Assembly (NCBI GenBank): GCA_029237695.1
Contig: CM055272.1
Location: forward strand, 11,086,042-11,150,041
Reading direction: 5' to 3'
DNA: 64,000 nt
Source of the DNA: Conchocele bisecta
Lineage: Eukaryota > Mollusca > Bivalvia > Lucinida > Thyasiridae
Shown here: in pieces, positions 46,033 to 57,828 of the stretch
Numbering within the stretch: position 1 is the first letter of the stretch
Layout of the letters: the number at the start of each line of letters is the position of its first letter
Position numbers and translations under genes: made by a program
Notes under the pieces: model-generated
The model's input: only the letters and a program-made list of their open reading frames with translations
Database searches by the model: none
What the model was told of the DNA's origin: nothing

Positions 46033-47611
46033 TCTAGAATGTTCCATCGGTGAACTGATGTATGCTAAGCCTACAATGGATTAATTAATATCCCAGGAGT
46101 TCCATCAAGGACTCGGCCTGAGCCTGTTTCACGCTGGGCTACAGATTCCCATTACCGTTAATGAATCTTCCAATTAAGTAGCATGCACATGTAGAGGTCG
46201 TTGCTTTTTTTAAGCACTATCATCAAACACATCCTGCTATAACTTTCTTACTGTATGAACGATTGGCTTGAAACTTCATGTGCATGTTTAGCATCATCTG
46301 CATTTTCATTCCCCGTCCCACCAATGCTTAGTAGAATGCGTACATGTTTCTCCATTCTCCTATAACTTTTTGACCATATGAACGATTGGCTTGAATCATC
46401 CTCCAAAATTTTGTTACCCAACCCATTTTCCCCTGTGGCCAAGTTCAAAGTTAAATGACCTTGTTACCATATCAATGATTGGCTGAAAAAAACACAAAAA
46501 AACAAAGTTAGTAAAAAAGGAAATGATTGCACAAATAGCAAATTTTTTACAAACTGTGAAAAATAAGCATGATTTTCACAAAAATTGTACATCTATATAC
46601 GGTAGCAGCAAACAGCACTGAATCTGTAGGTAATGTTATTTGAGTGATCGTTTCTATAGCTAAGCCTGTCTGCAGTTTCTCGTTAGTTCGTCAGAAACTC
46701 AATCTACCATAAGGTGGGAATTTACAGGGTCGCACTCAACCACTGAACATTTATCTGATGCAAAATTTTATGAAGCACCATCCTAGGAAGTTTTGCATTT
46801 ACGCTGACACAGTAAATCATTCAACCCAATTACATGCTGATATGTACATGTTCTCATTTTTGCAATTTATATGTTCGCTTCAAAGTACAATGTATATGGT
46901 GTGACCACTATCTGAACCGTCTCAACGAGACGGTTCAGATAGTGATCACATCATAAACTTTCATGCACAAATAACAGAAATATGATCATATTTCTGTGAA
47001 CAAAAGTTTTGTATCCTCAGCATAAAATGGGTTACAGCCATGTACAGCCAATACTAATTCTGCTCTCGAAATCCTCCACCTCCTACTTTACTGTCCACAC
47101 CGACATTAACGACTGGTGATAGTATGGTTAGATTAACACACCATATTCTGGTATACTCATTTTTCAATGTTCTCAAGGATTTAGTGACTAGCTCTGCATG
47201 TTGTTGTCAACAGTTGAAGTTTTTGGTATTATGCCCATCACATAAGCTTAGCTCAGTAATTACTACATGCCTTTATTATATTATGTAGATGACTTCAACA
47301 CAGACGTTGACATTCGAGATATTCTTCATCGATAACTGTTTCAATTTTCACATTTCCCCAATATATTATGAAGTATATAACTAATGTTCATGGTTGGTAA
47401 TGTATGTTACATGCACTTACTCTTTTACTCTGTGTACAGTTTTGTTACCATCTCCGCAACTATTCGAGCAATGTTGGTGCAATTAAACAATTCAACGATC
47501 GGGTATACATCCTTGCCGGAATGGGTTTGTGCCTCATGTAAATTTTTGACCTTCTGATACTCGAGAGCTAAGTCTTGTTATACCCCATTAAAAAGTAATA
47601 TAATTAGTGCT
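46033..47611. other. non-coding with repeat fragments
   Basis: 46230-46450 holds two diverged modules (TATGAACGATTGGCTTGAA) like those of family C. 46891-46954 is a family Q hairpin (TGTATATGGTGTGACCACTA / TAGTGATCACATCATA around GAACCGTCTCAACGAGACGG). It is followed by GTATCCTCAGCATAAAATGG, also seen after copy 2. The rest is unassigned. Confidence 0.5.
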
Positions 47612-47818
47612 GATCATATTACTTTTTGGGGTTGGGGCTAAGTGACTCTGGTGTGGAATGGACGTGGCACCAGGTCAGGATATTATAATTTAAGTGCTGA
47701 ATAAATATTTTTCTGTAAATATTCAGTTCTGATTTTGGAAATTTTCCTCATTATGGACGGAACAGTTCAACCCGTTGGCCCGGCCTTAAATGACCTTAGC
47801 TGTTGATAGGCTGTTAAA
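47612..47818 (+). repeat. dispersed repeat matching 168-368
   Basis: TGTAAATATTCAGTTCTGAT and GGCCCGGCCTTAAATGACCT recur in both places. Confidence 0.6.
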
Positions 47819-48248
47819 CACCAAACAATCGGAGCACAAAAAAATCTTGTTGGTACATTTGTATTTGAAAAAAAAAACTGAATCTACTAATATGCCTCTT
47901 ATTGTGTGCTTCACTGTCAGAAAGTGTAGTTGGTGGCATCTCAAATTAATCCTCATATTTATAGGACTGAACTATTTCTTCATGGTTGGAAATAAAGGTC
48001 CAAAGGGAATCTTAAGCATGATTAATTAATGATCAAAAGAATTAAAACATAAATGCCATTAACTATATTGAGATAAATATTTACATGTGGTGGTGTTTCA
48101 CTTTATGGGCCACCACCTCATATTTTAAGTCATGGAGAAGGTCATCCTCTACTAATAATTAACATGTCACTTTTCAGCTGTCGCTGCCCCTGACATTCAT
48201 TTCTTATCAGTGAATCTTATTGGGATTCACACCCCTGGGCCAAGTGAT

Positions 48249-48538
48249 CAGTAGCCTATTTCACCTACATTGCAAAGTATACTTTTCTAGCAAAGTATAC
48301 TTTGAGGGAGTAATCATTTATTTTTCCCGAAATGCATTATGTCATATAGAACTAACGACTGCATATATTTGATGATTAAAAGTATGCAGAATTATTATAC
48401 TGAATTTATTAAAATGGCTGTGATAATGTAATACATTCAGTATAATAAAAAATAATAATTTATCCTAAAATTGAAAATTTCTCTCATTATACTTTGCCAA
48501 TTAAGTATACTTTGCAATGTTGGTGAAATAGGCTACTG
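48249..48538. mobile_element. palindromic MITE, family P, copy 5
   Basis: CAGTAGCCTATTTCACC and GGTGAAATAGGCTACTG are perfect 17-bp ends. The central stem is shortened compared with other copies (AAAATGGCTGTGATAATG on one side only). Confidence 0.8.
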
Positions 48539-48552
48539 GTGTGTTGAGGAAA

Positions 48553-48612
48553 TATATCATGTGACCACTCATTTAAACTGTCTCATCAAGATGGTTCAGA
48601 TGAGTGGTAAGG
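48553..48612. repeat. hairpin element, family Q, copy 4
   Basis: CATGTGACCACTCATTTAAA and GGTTCAGATGAGTGGTAA around CTGTCTCATCAAGATGG. Confidence 0.6.
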
Positions 48613-48638
48613 GTTGAAGTACAAAGACGTGATATCAT

Positions 48639-49057
48639 TATACCCCCACAAACAAAGTTTGTTGGGGGTATATAGGAGTCAGCTTGTCGGTCGGTCGGTC
48701 GGTCTGTTGGAAATTCCATTCCGCTATATATCTTTTACACCGATGCATGGATTATCAAATGGCTTGGCACAAATTTTCCTGATGAGAAGGTGTGTCGCGA
48801 TCCATAACCACGCACCTACGTCCAAGGTCAAGGTCACAGTTGAAGGTCAAAGGTCAAACCTATTGAAATTCCCTGCCGCTCTATATCTTCTACACCGATG
48901 CATGGATTATCACACTATGCCCAGGGTCAAGGTCACAGACTTGATGCGTTTGAAACCTTAACGCTCGGCTAAATGGCTTATACGGTAATCAAAAATGCCT
49001 CGTTTTCTTTGGCTGCCAGTGGGGGTATTCGTGTGCCAACAGGCCACATTTCTAGTT
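48639..49057 (+). mobile_element. family E (A-related) element, full length
   Basis: 5' hairpin TATACCCCCACAAACAAAG / TTTGTTGGGGGTATA (48639-48672), then (GTCG)n at about 48689-48702. One module with AAGGTCAAGGTCACAG follows, a second partial one, and then the 3' end GGCTGCCAGTGGGGGTATTC and ACAGGCCACATTTCTAGTT. Confidence 0.75.
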
Positions 49058-49440
49058 GTAGTCATCTGTCAGAAGTAGTGGGCCAGTGTATTATTTGTTA
49101 GTATGTGTGGGAAAACTTTTTGTCTCTTATTCTAATTTTCAAGAAAATTCTCGTTCCAATCTATTTCTGTTGGCTATTCTTCTTATGGAAGTACTTTGTG
49201 GCAGCGCGTGATGTATTACCCTCATTATTTACTGCCGGTTTTGTTTCCGAATTCTCTCCGGATATATGTGGGTCTGTCCTGCAGAAAGAAAGGATGATTT
49301 GCCCACTGACAAATGTTTGCGACCAGTGGAAACGCTACATCAGTCTGCATATTAGCAGACAGATCGGGGCCTACACTGTTCGTTAATTAGTTATATAGAT
49401 GCATATTTACTGCTATTCAGTAAAAACTATTATGTTTAAT
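49058..49440. other. non-coding
   Basis: About 49300-49385 is a family T fragment (CAGTCTGCATATTAGCAGAC). Otherwise nothing recognised. Confidence 0.35.
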
Positions 49441-50183
49441 GCCGTCATGCCCCTTTTTATACGTCCGTTTAAAAAACATGTTTATCATGGCAAGACGAAG
49501 AAGCCTATTGATTTTTAAAAATTTCCGATGACTTATCTCCCCTTGGCGGCCATTTTTAATTTTCGCTCTCTGTATCCTTGTCCACGCAATAACTCAAGTT
49601 CTACTTCACCGATCGAAACCAAATTCGGTATACATGTTTATCATGGGAAGACAAAGAAGCCTATTGATTTTGAAAAATTTCAGATACTTATCTCCCCTTA
49701 GCAGCCATTTTTAATTTTCGCACTCTGTATCCTTGTCCACGCAATAACTCAAGTTCTACTTGACCGATCATAACCAAATTCGGTATACATGTTTATCACG
49801 GCAAAACGAAGAAGCCTATTGATTTTGAAAAACATTTCCGATGACTTATCTCCCCTTGGCGGCAATTTTTACTTTTGGCACTCTGTATCCTTGTCCACTC
49901 AATAACTCAAATTCTACTTCACCGATCGAAACAAAATTCGGTATACAAGTTTATCATGTCAAGACAAAGAAGCCTATTGATTTTGATGTCAGATGCTTAT
50001 CTCCCCTTGGCAGCCATTTTTAATTTTCGCACTCTGTATCCTTGTCCACGCAATAACTCAAGTTCTACTTCACCGATCCTAACCAAATTTGGTTTACATG
50101 TTTATCACGTCAAGATGAGTTATCTCCCCTTGTTGACTGGCTTTGCCTCGACGGGCATATATTGTGACCTTCAGCACTCTTGT
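49441..50183 (+). mobile_element. family I element, four 151-158-bp modules
   Basis: Starts GTCATGCCCCTTTTTATACG + TCCG. Modules with ACTCTGTATCCTTGTCCACG recur near 49571, 49726, 49884 and 50035. The 3' end GGCTTTGCCTCGACGGGCAT ... CTCTTGT partly inverts the 5' ATGCCC. Confidence 0.65.
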
Positions 50184-51039
50184 CTCAACTGTCAATCCAT
50201 TTACTATTGGGAACCAGTGTAGGCCATCATTAGTTGGACTCAGATCTGAACTGTTGTCCAATCACTAAACTGGCTGTAGGTGAGACCTTTTATGATTATA
50301 GCCTGGCCGTATATACCAGCATTATCAATGGCATTAATCATGTTAATAGATACACATTTGCATCAGTGAAAGTTTTATCTATGTATATAGGTGGGTGTTT
50401 TTATGTTTACGTAGATCGTTCGATTCTGGCAAAACTGACTCAATACAATCAACTTTCTACGAAAAACACAGAATTGCAGTCCCGTCAAACGAGATCGAGA
50501 AACAAATAAGGTCATGCATGACCTGTATACGTCATATTGTCAGTCTTTTAAAACAATACTTTGTATTGGCTTGCTCGATTTAGCCACCCAATGAATTAGT
50601 ATGTCTTTAATTGCTTTACGATTACAAAAATGTCCGATACAAAATTGTTTGATGAGAAAACAAAAAATGTTGTGAAAATGAAGTTTTTGCCTGCCTGCAG
50701 GCTATAACAGGACTTGGAAAAGGAATCTAAAAACAAAAGGAGGTGGGAATGATTGATAGATGGGGAAATTGACTTCAAAAACCCAAGATTGCAAGGATTA
50801 TGTTTTGTGAATGTTGTGTGAAAAAACAATCAAATAATTTATAGGTCTAGCAGGAATAATGGATTGAAAAACCACGCTGATGTAACTTATCATGTGAAGA
50901 AATCAATTGTTAAAACCAATCAGATAAAGTAAGTTACAGTCATAAAAATTAAGATTTTCTTCATAAAAAAATGAACCATGATGTATTGTAGCTTCCCCTA
51001 TACTCGTGGGTTCGCTATACCCGTGGTGAACAATTGTGG
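50184..51039. other. non-coding, no gene recognised
   Basis: Short open frames only. A family T-like fragment (CCAGTGTAGGCCATC) lies at 50214-50270. Confidence 0.35.
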
Positions 51040-51104
51040 ATTCCCTCAAAGTATACTTAGCTAGATAAGTATGGTTAGCAATTTTAGTGAAATTGGCTCC
51101 AGTA
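51040..51104. mobile_element. family P MITE, end fragment
   Basis: TCCCTCAAAGTATACTTAGC to GTGAAATTGGCTCC. Confidence 0.5.
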
Positions 51105-51958
51105 CTAATTGAATGATGCAGGGAATGCGAGGAGCTGGGCAGATCATGTTTCTGTCCTGTTACAATATTGTCATAATGGTTACGGCTATCTAATCAGTTG
51201 TCTGGAAACATTTGTTGGGCGGATATCCTCGGCTGATCAACCTGCCGTAACAAGTGGCAGATTTGTGCGTTACAGATAACGACACAGCGTGAAGAACAAC
51301 CCTAAGCTGTCACATGTCGATCAAACAAACACAGATGTTCTGGTTTTCTGCAGATACGATCAATGGAAGTCAGTTAAGTTATATTTCATACATGATGCTT
51401 GCATAAAGTGGGCTTCCACAGTGTAGTAACACAGTGTATCAAATAAAACAATAGAGTGAAGTCCAAAAAGGGGAGATTTGTTTGCTGTTCCAGGCAACTG
51501 TGTGCGCAACGTTCAAAACGTACTGTTGGTGATAATGAGTGTCATTGTCAAACAAAGAAGGCATTGTACAGGTCAAACACGCCGTTGTATAAAAATTGAA
51601 TCATAACTTTTACAAAAGCAAGCAATTTTTGTAATGTCCCTTTTTTTTTGGGAGCGGGGGAAGGGGGATGTTAAAGTCTTTCACCTGTGCATAAATATAT
51701 GAAGGTTAAAACATCAGTGTCATCGTGATCTGTGCCGACCAACATCAGTCGTCCATGCAGTCTAATCAAGTTCACATATTTTGCCATTTACGATAAGCAT
51801 TAACCCTTTCACCCCTACGTTATGTTTTGATTTTGATATGTTAATTTTGCAACCAATCCAATCGTCAAAAATGAAGCATAGCACCAAATCAGGATACTGT
51901 GATTGTAATTTCAGTGTTGAATTTGCATGTACTCCCTGTTGATTGATTGAACAGCTAG
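51105..51958. other. non-coding
   Basis: Holds a family S fragment at 51801-51875 (TTAACCCTTTCACCCCTACG, GATATGTTAATTTTGCAACC) and a G-rich patch at 51649-51668. No exon seen. Confidence 0.35.
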
Positions 51959-53042
51959 TTTTTGTCGCGCCTGCTTTACACTATAGTCGCAGCTTTTTCT
52001 GTCGTCGTCGAAATGTCAAAGGTTTGTACAAGCTTCATCATTATGGTATAATTGCTTCAATATGTGGACACTTGATACATATGATACATTGGGAACACAC
52101 TCATACCGCCATTAACATGACCTTGATCTTTTTTACCTTCATATTTTTACGGAAACACTTAGCCATTTTTTCGCGTCAAAAAGTTTGTACAATATTCGTC
52201 ATCATGGTATAACATTAATATTACTTGACGGATTGGTTCAATATTTAGACACTTGATATATGTTGTGACCATTTGGAACACACTCATGCTGCCAGTAACA
52301 TGACCTTGAATTTTTATTTTACCTTCACATTTTTACGGAAACACTTACCCACTTTTTTTTCGTCAAAAACTTTGTACAAGTTTCTTCATCGTATAACATT
52401 ACTGTTACTTGATGGATTGCTTCAATGTTTGAACACTTGATACATGTAAGCATTTGGAACACACTCATGCCAACATTACCATGACCTTGACCTTTTTTAC
52501 CTTCACATTTTTTTGCGGAAACACTTCAAAAATTTGTACAAGTTTCTTCATCATGATAAAACTTTAATATTACTTGACAGATTACTTAAATATTTGGGCA
52601 CTTGATACATGTGAGCATTTGGAACAGACTCATGCCCGAGCATTTGGAACAGACTCATGCCCCCATCAACATGGCCTTGACCTTTTTCACCTTCACATTA
52701 TTGCTAAACACATAGCCATTTTTTGTAGAAGTTTCTTCATCATCGTATAACATTAATATTACTTTATGGATTGCTTCAATATTTGGACACTTGATACATG
52801 TAAGCATTTGGAACACACTCATGCCACCATTAACATGACCTTGACCTTTTAGACCTTCACATGCTTGTGGAAACACAAAACCATTTTCTGTGTCAAAAAG
52901 TTTCTTCAACCTTGACCTTTTTCATGTTTTAAGCATGCCCTTCTCTGACTGTTTTTGTGATGCACATGTTACGGTCAAATTCCTCGGCAGGCGCGACACC
53001 ACTTCCATGGCGGAATTCTTGTATTCACAATTTCTCTGAGAC
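51959..53042 (+). mobile_element. family G element, five diverged modules
   Basis: 5' TTTTTGTCGCGCCTGC (51959), with GTCGTCGTCG at about 52002. Modules of about 165-190 bp contain ACACTTGATACATGTAAGCA, GGAACACACTCATGCC and TGACCTTGACCTTTT. At the 3' end GCAGGCGCGAC (52987-52997) exactly inverts the 5' GTCGCGCCTGC; TTCC-ATGGC-GGAA and TTCTTGT follow. Same plan as families B, C and F. Confidence 0.75.
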
Positions 53043-53214
53043 AATCATCCTTTGGTGATAATATGCACATTATGCAAACATAATTGAATTGATTAATAGA
53101 CCCCACCAACTGTAGTTTATCTGCAAATTCTGCGAATAGTTGTGTCAGAACTACATAGTTATGTACCTTATATTTAATCATTGGAATTGGCTTAAAAACT
53201 TCCCATACTCATTA

Positions 53215-53375
53215 AATATACGTGACTGCAGAAATGGGGCTTATGGGATTTGTGACCAGTGTGGCTCCTGATCAAATAGCACAGTCCTGTTCCTGATAAC
53301 AATCTATATTGCTTGTTAGAAGCATGACAGGTGTTTCACTGATGATCCTGATCTGCAATCACATCCACATATGTA
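53215..53375. mobile_element. family T element, truncated
   Basis: ATATACGTGACTGCAGAAAT at the left and AATCACATCCACATATG at the right. Confidence 0.55.
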
Positions 53376-53454
53376 GCCTTCTTTTTATTTTGTGAAATTT
53401 GGTTAAATTTAGATTTGATTAGAAAAGAAATATTTCTCTATGGGATTTTAACAT

Positions 53455-54395
53455 GTGGCAAAAGGAGCTGGAGTACGTACATGTAGCTGCAGGAGGAGCT
53501 GGAGTATGTGCAGGAGGAGCTGGAGTACGTACATGTAGCTGCAAGATGAGCTGGAGTATGTACATGTAGCTGCAAGATGAGCTGGAGTACGTACATGTAG
53601 CTGCAGGATGAGCTGGAGTACGTGCAGGAGGAGCTGGAGTACATGCAGGAGTAGCTGGCGTACGTACATGTAGCTGCAGGAGGAGCTGGAGTACGTACAT
53701 GTAGCTGCAAGATGAGCTGGAGTACGTACATGTAGCTGCAGGATGAGCTGGAGTACGTACATGTAGCTGCAGGAGGAGCTGGAGTATGTACATGTAGCTG
53801 CAGGATGAGCTGGAGTACGTACATGTAGCTGCAGGATGAGCTGGAGTACATACATGTAGCTGCAGGAGGAGCTGGAGTACGTACATGTAGCTGCAGGAGG
53901 AGCTGGAGTACGTACATGTAGCTGCAGGATGAGCTGGAGTATGTACATGTAGCTGCAGGATGAGCTGGAGTACGTACATGAAGCTGCAGATGAGCTGAGT
54001 ACGTACATTTATCTTTTTGGCCTCAGGGGGGAGGACTGGAGTATGTACATGTAGCTGCAGGATGAGCTTGGAGTTACGTACAAGTAGCTGCAGGACTGAG
54101 CTGGAGTACATACATGTAGCTGCAGGAGGAGCTGGAGTACGTTTACATGGAAGCTGCAGGAAAAACAAAAAGGGAGCTGGAGTTAAGTACATGTAGCTGC
54201 AGGATGAGCTGGAGTATGTACATGTAGCTGCAGGATGAGCTGGAGTACATACATGTAGCTGCAGGAGGAGCTGGAGTATGTACATGTAGCTGCAGGATGA
54301 GCTGGAGTACATACATGTAGCTGCAGGATGAGCTGGAGTACATACATGTAGCTGCAGGAGGAGCTGGAGTACGTACATGTAGCTGCAGGAGGAGT
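53455..54395. repeat. 31-bp minisatellite
   Basis: Unit AGCTGCAGGATGAGCTGGAG + TACGTACATGT, 31 bp, about 30 copies with truncated variants. On the minus strand all three frames stay open, giving long peptides of 31-residue period; these are not genes. The unit is rich in short palindromes (AGCTGCAGCT-like, GTACGTAC, ACATGT). Confidence 0.9.
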
Positions 54396-54939
54396 CGAAA
54401 AACAAATTTGACTAAGAAACCAAATTGTGAAATCAGTCCACTATTTCCAAAACTGGGATAATGTGCTTCGACACTTTTCCCAATGTTAAATCAACATGGA
54501 GAAATAGTTTTTTCGTAAGGAAATCAATATCTGACTAAATTTAATGAAATTAAAAAGAATTGTTAAATTCTTAAATATTGTTTTTGCAATGTTTATATAG
54601 ACATAATAATTGGTTAACCACAGGAAAGTAGATGTCCGCGGCAGATCTAGACACAGCCTCGGGCCTGGTTATCACTGCTGTATGTGGCGGGCGTATAGCT
54701 GACTAGTATAGTGTATCAAGTGGTGGCGGCATAGCAATTCTCCTATTCTCCAAGCTTTAATTATCTCTTCTATTTCTGCTTGCTGCTATAAAATTGTATT
54801 TTGTATTCCCGGAAACTCGTTTCTAGTGCTAGTGGAATATAATCAGACTTCTCTTAGCAATTTCCATATTTTGTGGCATCACAATAAACCGTGCCTTATA
54901 GCAAGTTGGCCACAACAATAGTGTACGTGTTTGTGAATA
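54396..54939. other. non-coding
   Basis: Unique-looking AT-rich sequence between two minisatellites; nothing recognised. Confidence 0.35.
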
Positions 54940-55460
54940 CAGATGTGATGGGTGAATACAGTGAATACAGATGTGATGGGTGAATACAGTGAATACAGAT
55001 GTGATGGGTGAATACAGTGAATACAGATGTGATGGGTGATACAGTGAATACAGATGTGATGGGTGAATACAGTGAATACAGATGTGATGGGTGAATACAG
55101 TGAATACAGATGTGATGGGTGAATACAGTGAATACAGATGTAATGGGTGAATACAGTGAATACAGATGTGATGGGTGAGTGAATACAGTGAATACAGATG
55201 TGATGGGTGAATACAGTGAATACAGATGTGATGGGTGAATACAGTGAATACAGATGTGATGGGTGAATACAGTGAATACAGATGTGATGGGTGAATACAG
55301 TGAATACAGATGTGATGTGAATACAGTGAATACAGATGTGATGGTGAATACAGTGAATACAGATGTGATGGGTGAATACAGTGAATACAGATGTGATGGG
55401 TGAATACAGTGAATACAGATGTGATGGGTGAATACAGTGAATACAGATGTGATGGGTGAT
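54940..55460. repeat. 28-bp minisatellite
   Basis: Unit GAATACAGTGAATACAGATG + TGATGGGT, 28 bp, about 18 copies with two or three shortened units (near 55040, 55170 and 55315). It is stop-free on the minus strand in three frames, which explains the long repetitive open frames there. Confidence 0.92.
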
Positions 55461-55561
55461 GTTGTGTTAGAAACAAAATTGCTACCCCGCTCCATACCTC
55501 TCGCAAGGTAGATGACATATCGAAGGCGAATTATTGTATCTAATGGTGTGTATGTATGGAC

Positions 55562-55958
55562 CAGAGCTCCAGATAAGCTGCGTATTTGCGTAAATACCCA
55601 ATTAAAATTGCCAAAAACCCAATTGAAATCAGAAGTAGTGAGTATCAAAAAGCAATGAAAAATTTGTGGTATCTTTATCATTCCACAGAAAACAATAAAC
55701 AGACGACAAATATAGCATATTTTCTTATTTTTCCATGAAAACACATCTTGGTATTCATTAGAATTGTCTCCAAGGAGACAATTCTAATGAAATACCAAGA
55801 TGTGTTTTCATTTAGAGGCAATTAACTATTCAATAAGTGCGGTTTGCTGATGTGTAAACAGTAGTGTGATTCTGTTTTACACAATTAACATTTTGAAATA
55901 CCCTTCAGAAATGATGGAGTGACAATACTCAATTACTAATTCCTTATCTGGAGCCCTG
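55562..55958. mobile_element. family U element, full length, with long central hairpin
   Basis: Ends CAGAGCTCCAGATAAG and CTTATCTGGAGCCCTG. In the middle (55735-55809) AAAACACATCTTGGTATT... and ...AATACCAAGATGTGTTTT form a nearly perfect stem of about 35 bp with CTCCAAGGAG at its tip. Confidence 0.75.
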
Positions 55959-56090
55959 ATTGACAAAACCGATGTTGCACACACAGTGAACATACATGAC
56001 GACAAGTACACGGAACTTACTACTGTCGTCACCCATGTAACTCCGCACAGTCTAATCAGGGCATGTGCTTATTGCCAACATATTAACCCT

Positions 56091-56248
56091 TAGACCGCTA
56101 CTCACAACTATTGTCGTCGACTTATTTCTCAATAAAAATATGGTTTGACAGCACTTCAGAATCATTTCCAATGGAAATGATTCTAAAGTGCTGTCAAACC
56201 ATTTTGTAAATTATTCTAAAGTGCTGTCAAAGCATGTTTTTGATGATA
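56091..56248. mobile_element. family R MITE, right end lost
   Basis: TTAACCCTTAGACCGCTACT at the left and hairpin TTTGACAGCACTTCAGAATC / GATTCTAAAGTGCTGTCAAA. The right terminus is absent. Confidence 0.65.
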
Positions 56249-56594
56249 AGTACATATGATTATCACAATGTTATAAATCAGGTTTCAGGGTTTCCCCACA
56301 GGCCCATAATGCATGTCAGGAACGACAACGCCTTCTCGTCTGAATGTGTATTTTTGTGTCATGTTTTAGTTTTATTTAAAACTAATATGTGTTGCCACTT
56401 TTCGTCTTTTATGTCATAATTATTATCCAATCATAATGATGAACAACGCATTTAAAACAGTAAATGGACTATCCAGAAAATATTTTTGTGATGGTTGGAT
56501 TGGTCGAAAAATATATCACAGTCCATTCCAGTTATTTAGGGTTGAAATGGATATTCAGCCACAATAAATGCACTATATAATATGCACCTTATCT

Positions 56595-56961
56595 GGAGCG
56601 CTGATAGTGGCATAGTGAGTACCCTGTAGCCTATTTCATAAAAATTGCAAAGTATACTTTCCTAGCAAAGTATACTTTGAGGGAGTAATCATTGATTTTT
56701 CAGAAATGCATTATTTCATGCAGAACTAACGATTGCATATATTTGATGATTAAAACTATGCAGAATTATTATATTGAATTTATTACATTATCACAGCCAA
56801 ATTGGCTGTGATAATGTAATAAATTCAGTATAATAAAAATTAATAAATTTATTCTAAAATTGAAAATTTCTCCCTCAAAGTATACTTTGCTAGGAAAGTA
56901 TACTTTGCAATGTTGATGAAATAGGCTACTGGAGCTCTGATAGTGGCACAGTGAGTACCCT
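56595..56961. mobile_element. palindromic MITE, family P, copy 7, with 31-bp direct flanks
   Basis: The MITE (56624-56931) has ends CTGTAGCCTATTTCA and TGAAATAGGCTACTG and central stem CACAGCCAAATTGGCTGTG. The 31 bp at 56595-56625 (GGAGCGCTGATAGTGGCATA...) recur at 56931-56961 with two changes. Confidence 0.8.
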
Positions 56962-57828
56962 GATCTCATTAATCCGTGGCAACACTGGTGACACAGTCGG
57001 TCAGATTCCTCACAATTGCAGCAACCGTGCATAGGCCCGGTTTTGTCACAGACACCCAATATTAATCTTCCATTGCCAGAACTTGTGAGTGGCCTCTCTA
57101 AAAATCCATACCATTTCTATTGGAGAGATTTGCACTTTGCAATTCAAAGTTGTTTGCATTGATCAATTGGTTACAATTGAGTTGTGTTGTCGCGGGATCA
57201 TGACACGTTAGAGATAATTAACCATTTGCCTTGTGAAAATACACCATTTTCTGATGAAATGTTGTATTTTTTTCTCCATGAAACACAACATTAATTCAGT
57301 CTTGTACAGTAAATACTTATGATACTCTGGGGACCATTGAAAATAATCATTACATGATCAGTATATCGTTAAAGCCAAACATGGGAAACACTAGACTTTA
57401 TAAGACGTAATATAAAATAATTTATACATTGATGGCATTTATATAAGTCAATTAAAAGGCATAGCACAGTACTATGTATCTGCTAAAATATTTTCATATG
57501 TTTCACATGTTTAATATTAAAACACTCGTTACTTAATATTCATCATGTCAATTTCATAGCTATAATTATTTGTTTCTAAATTAATTCTATTGTATGACTT
57601 AAGTTTCTAAATACATCTTTCCGTTTTCAGCATCTTACACTGACATATTTTCATTCAAACCTTATAAAATTCAATTTCATTTACAGTGAAACCTCGTTCA
57701 TCCGACATGCTTTGGGACAAGACAGATGTGTTTGATTGACTATGTTCTGTGGTTGCAAATATACCAATTCCATATTCTCTAACTGGGTGGGAAGTTGTTT
57801 CATATCTTGTCTTTAATCTCAATTAAAG
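56962..57828. other. non-coding, no gene recognised
   Basis: AT-rich. A mariner-like end (TACAGTGAAACCTCGTTCAT) lies at about 57685 without a visible partner. Confidence 0.35.

Noticed and set aside
53419..54405. 328-codon minus-strand frame rich in Pro/Ser/Tyr/Cys
   Set aside because: Product of the 31-bp minisatellite; three frames are equally open.
54829..55744. 229- and 282-codon minus-strand frames with repeated HHICIHCIHP-like motifs
   Set aside because: Product of the 28-bp minisatellite; openness is frame-independent.
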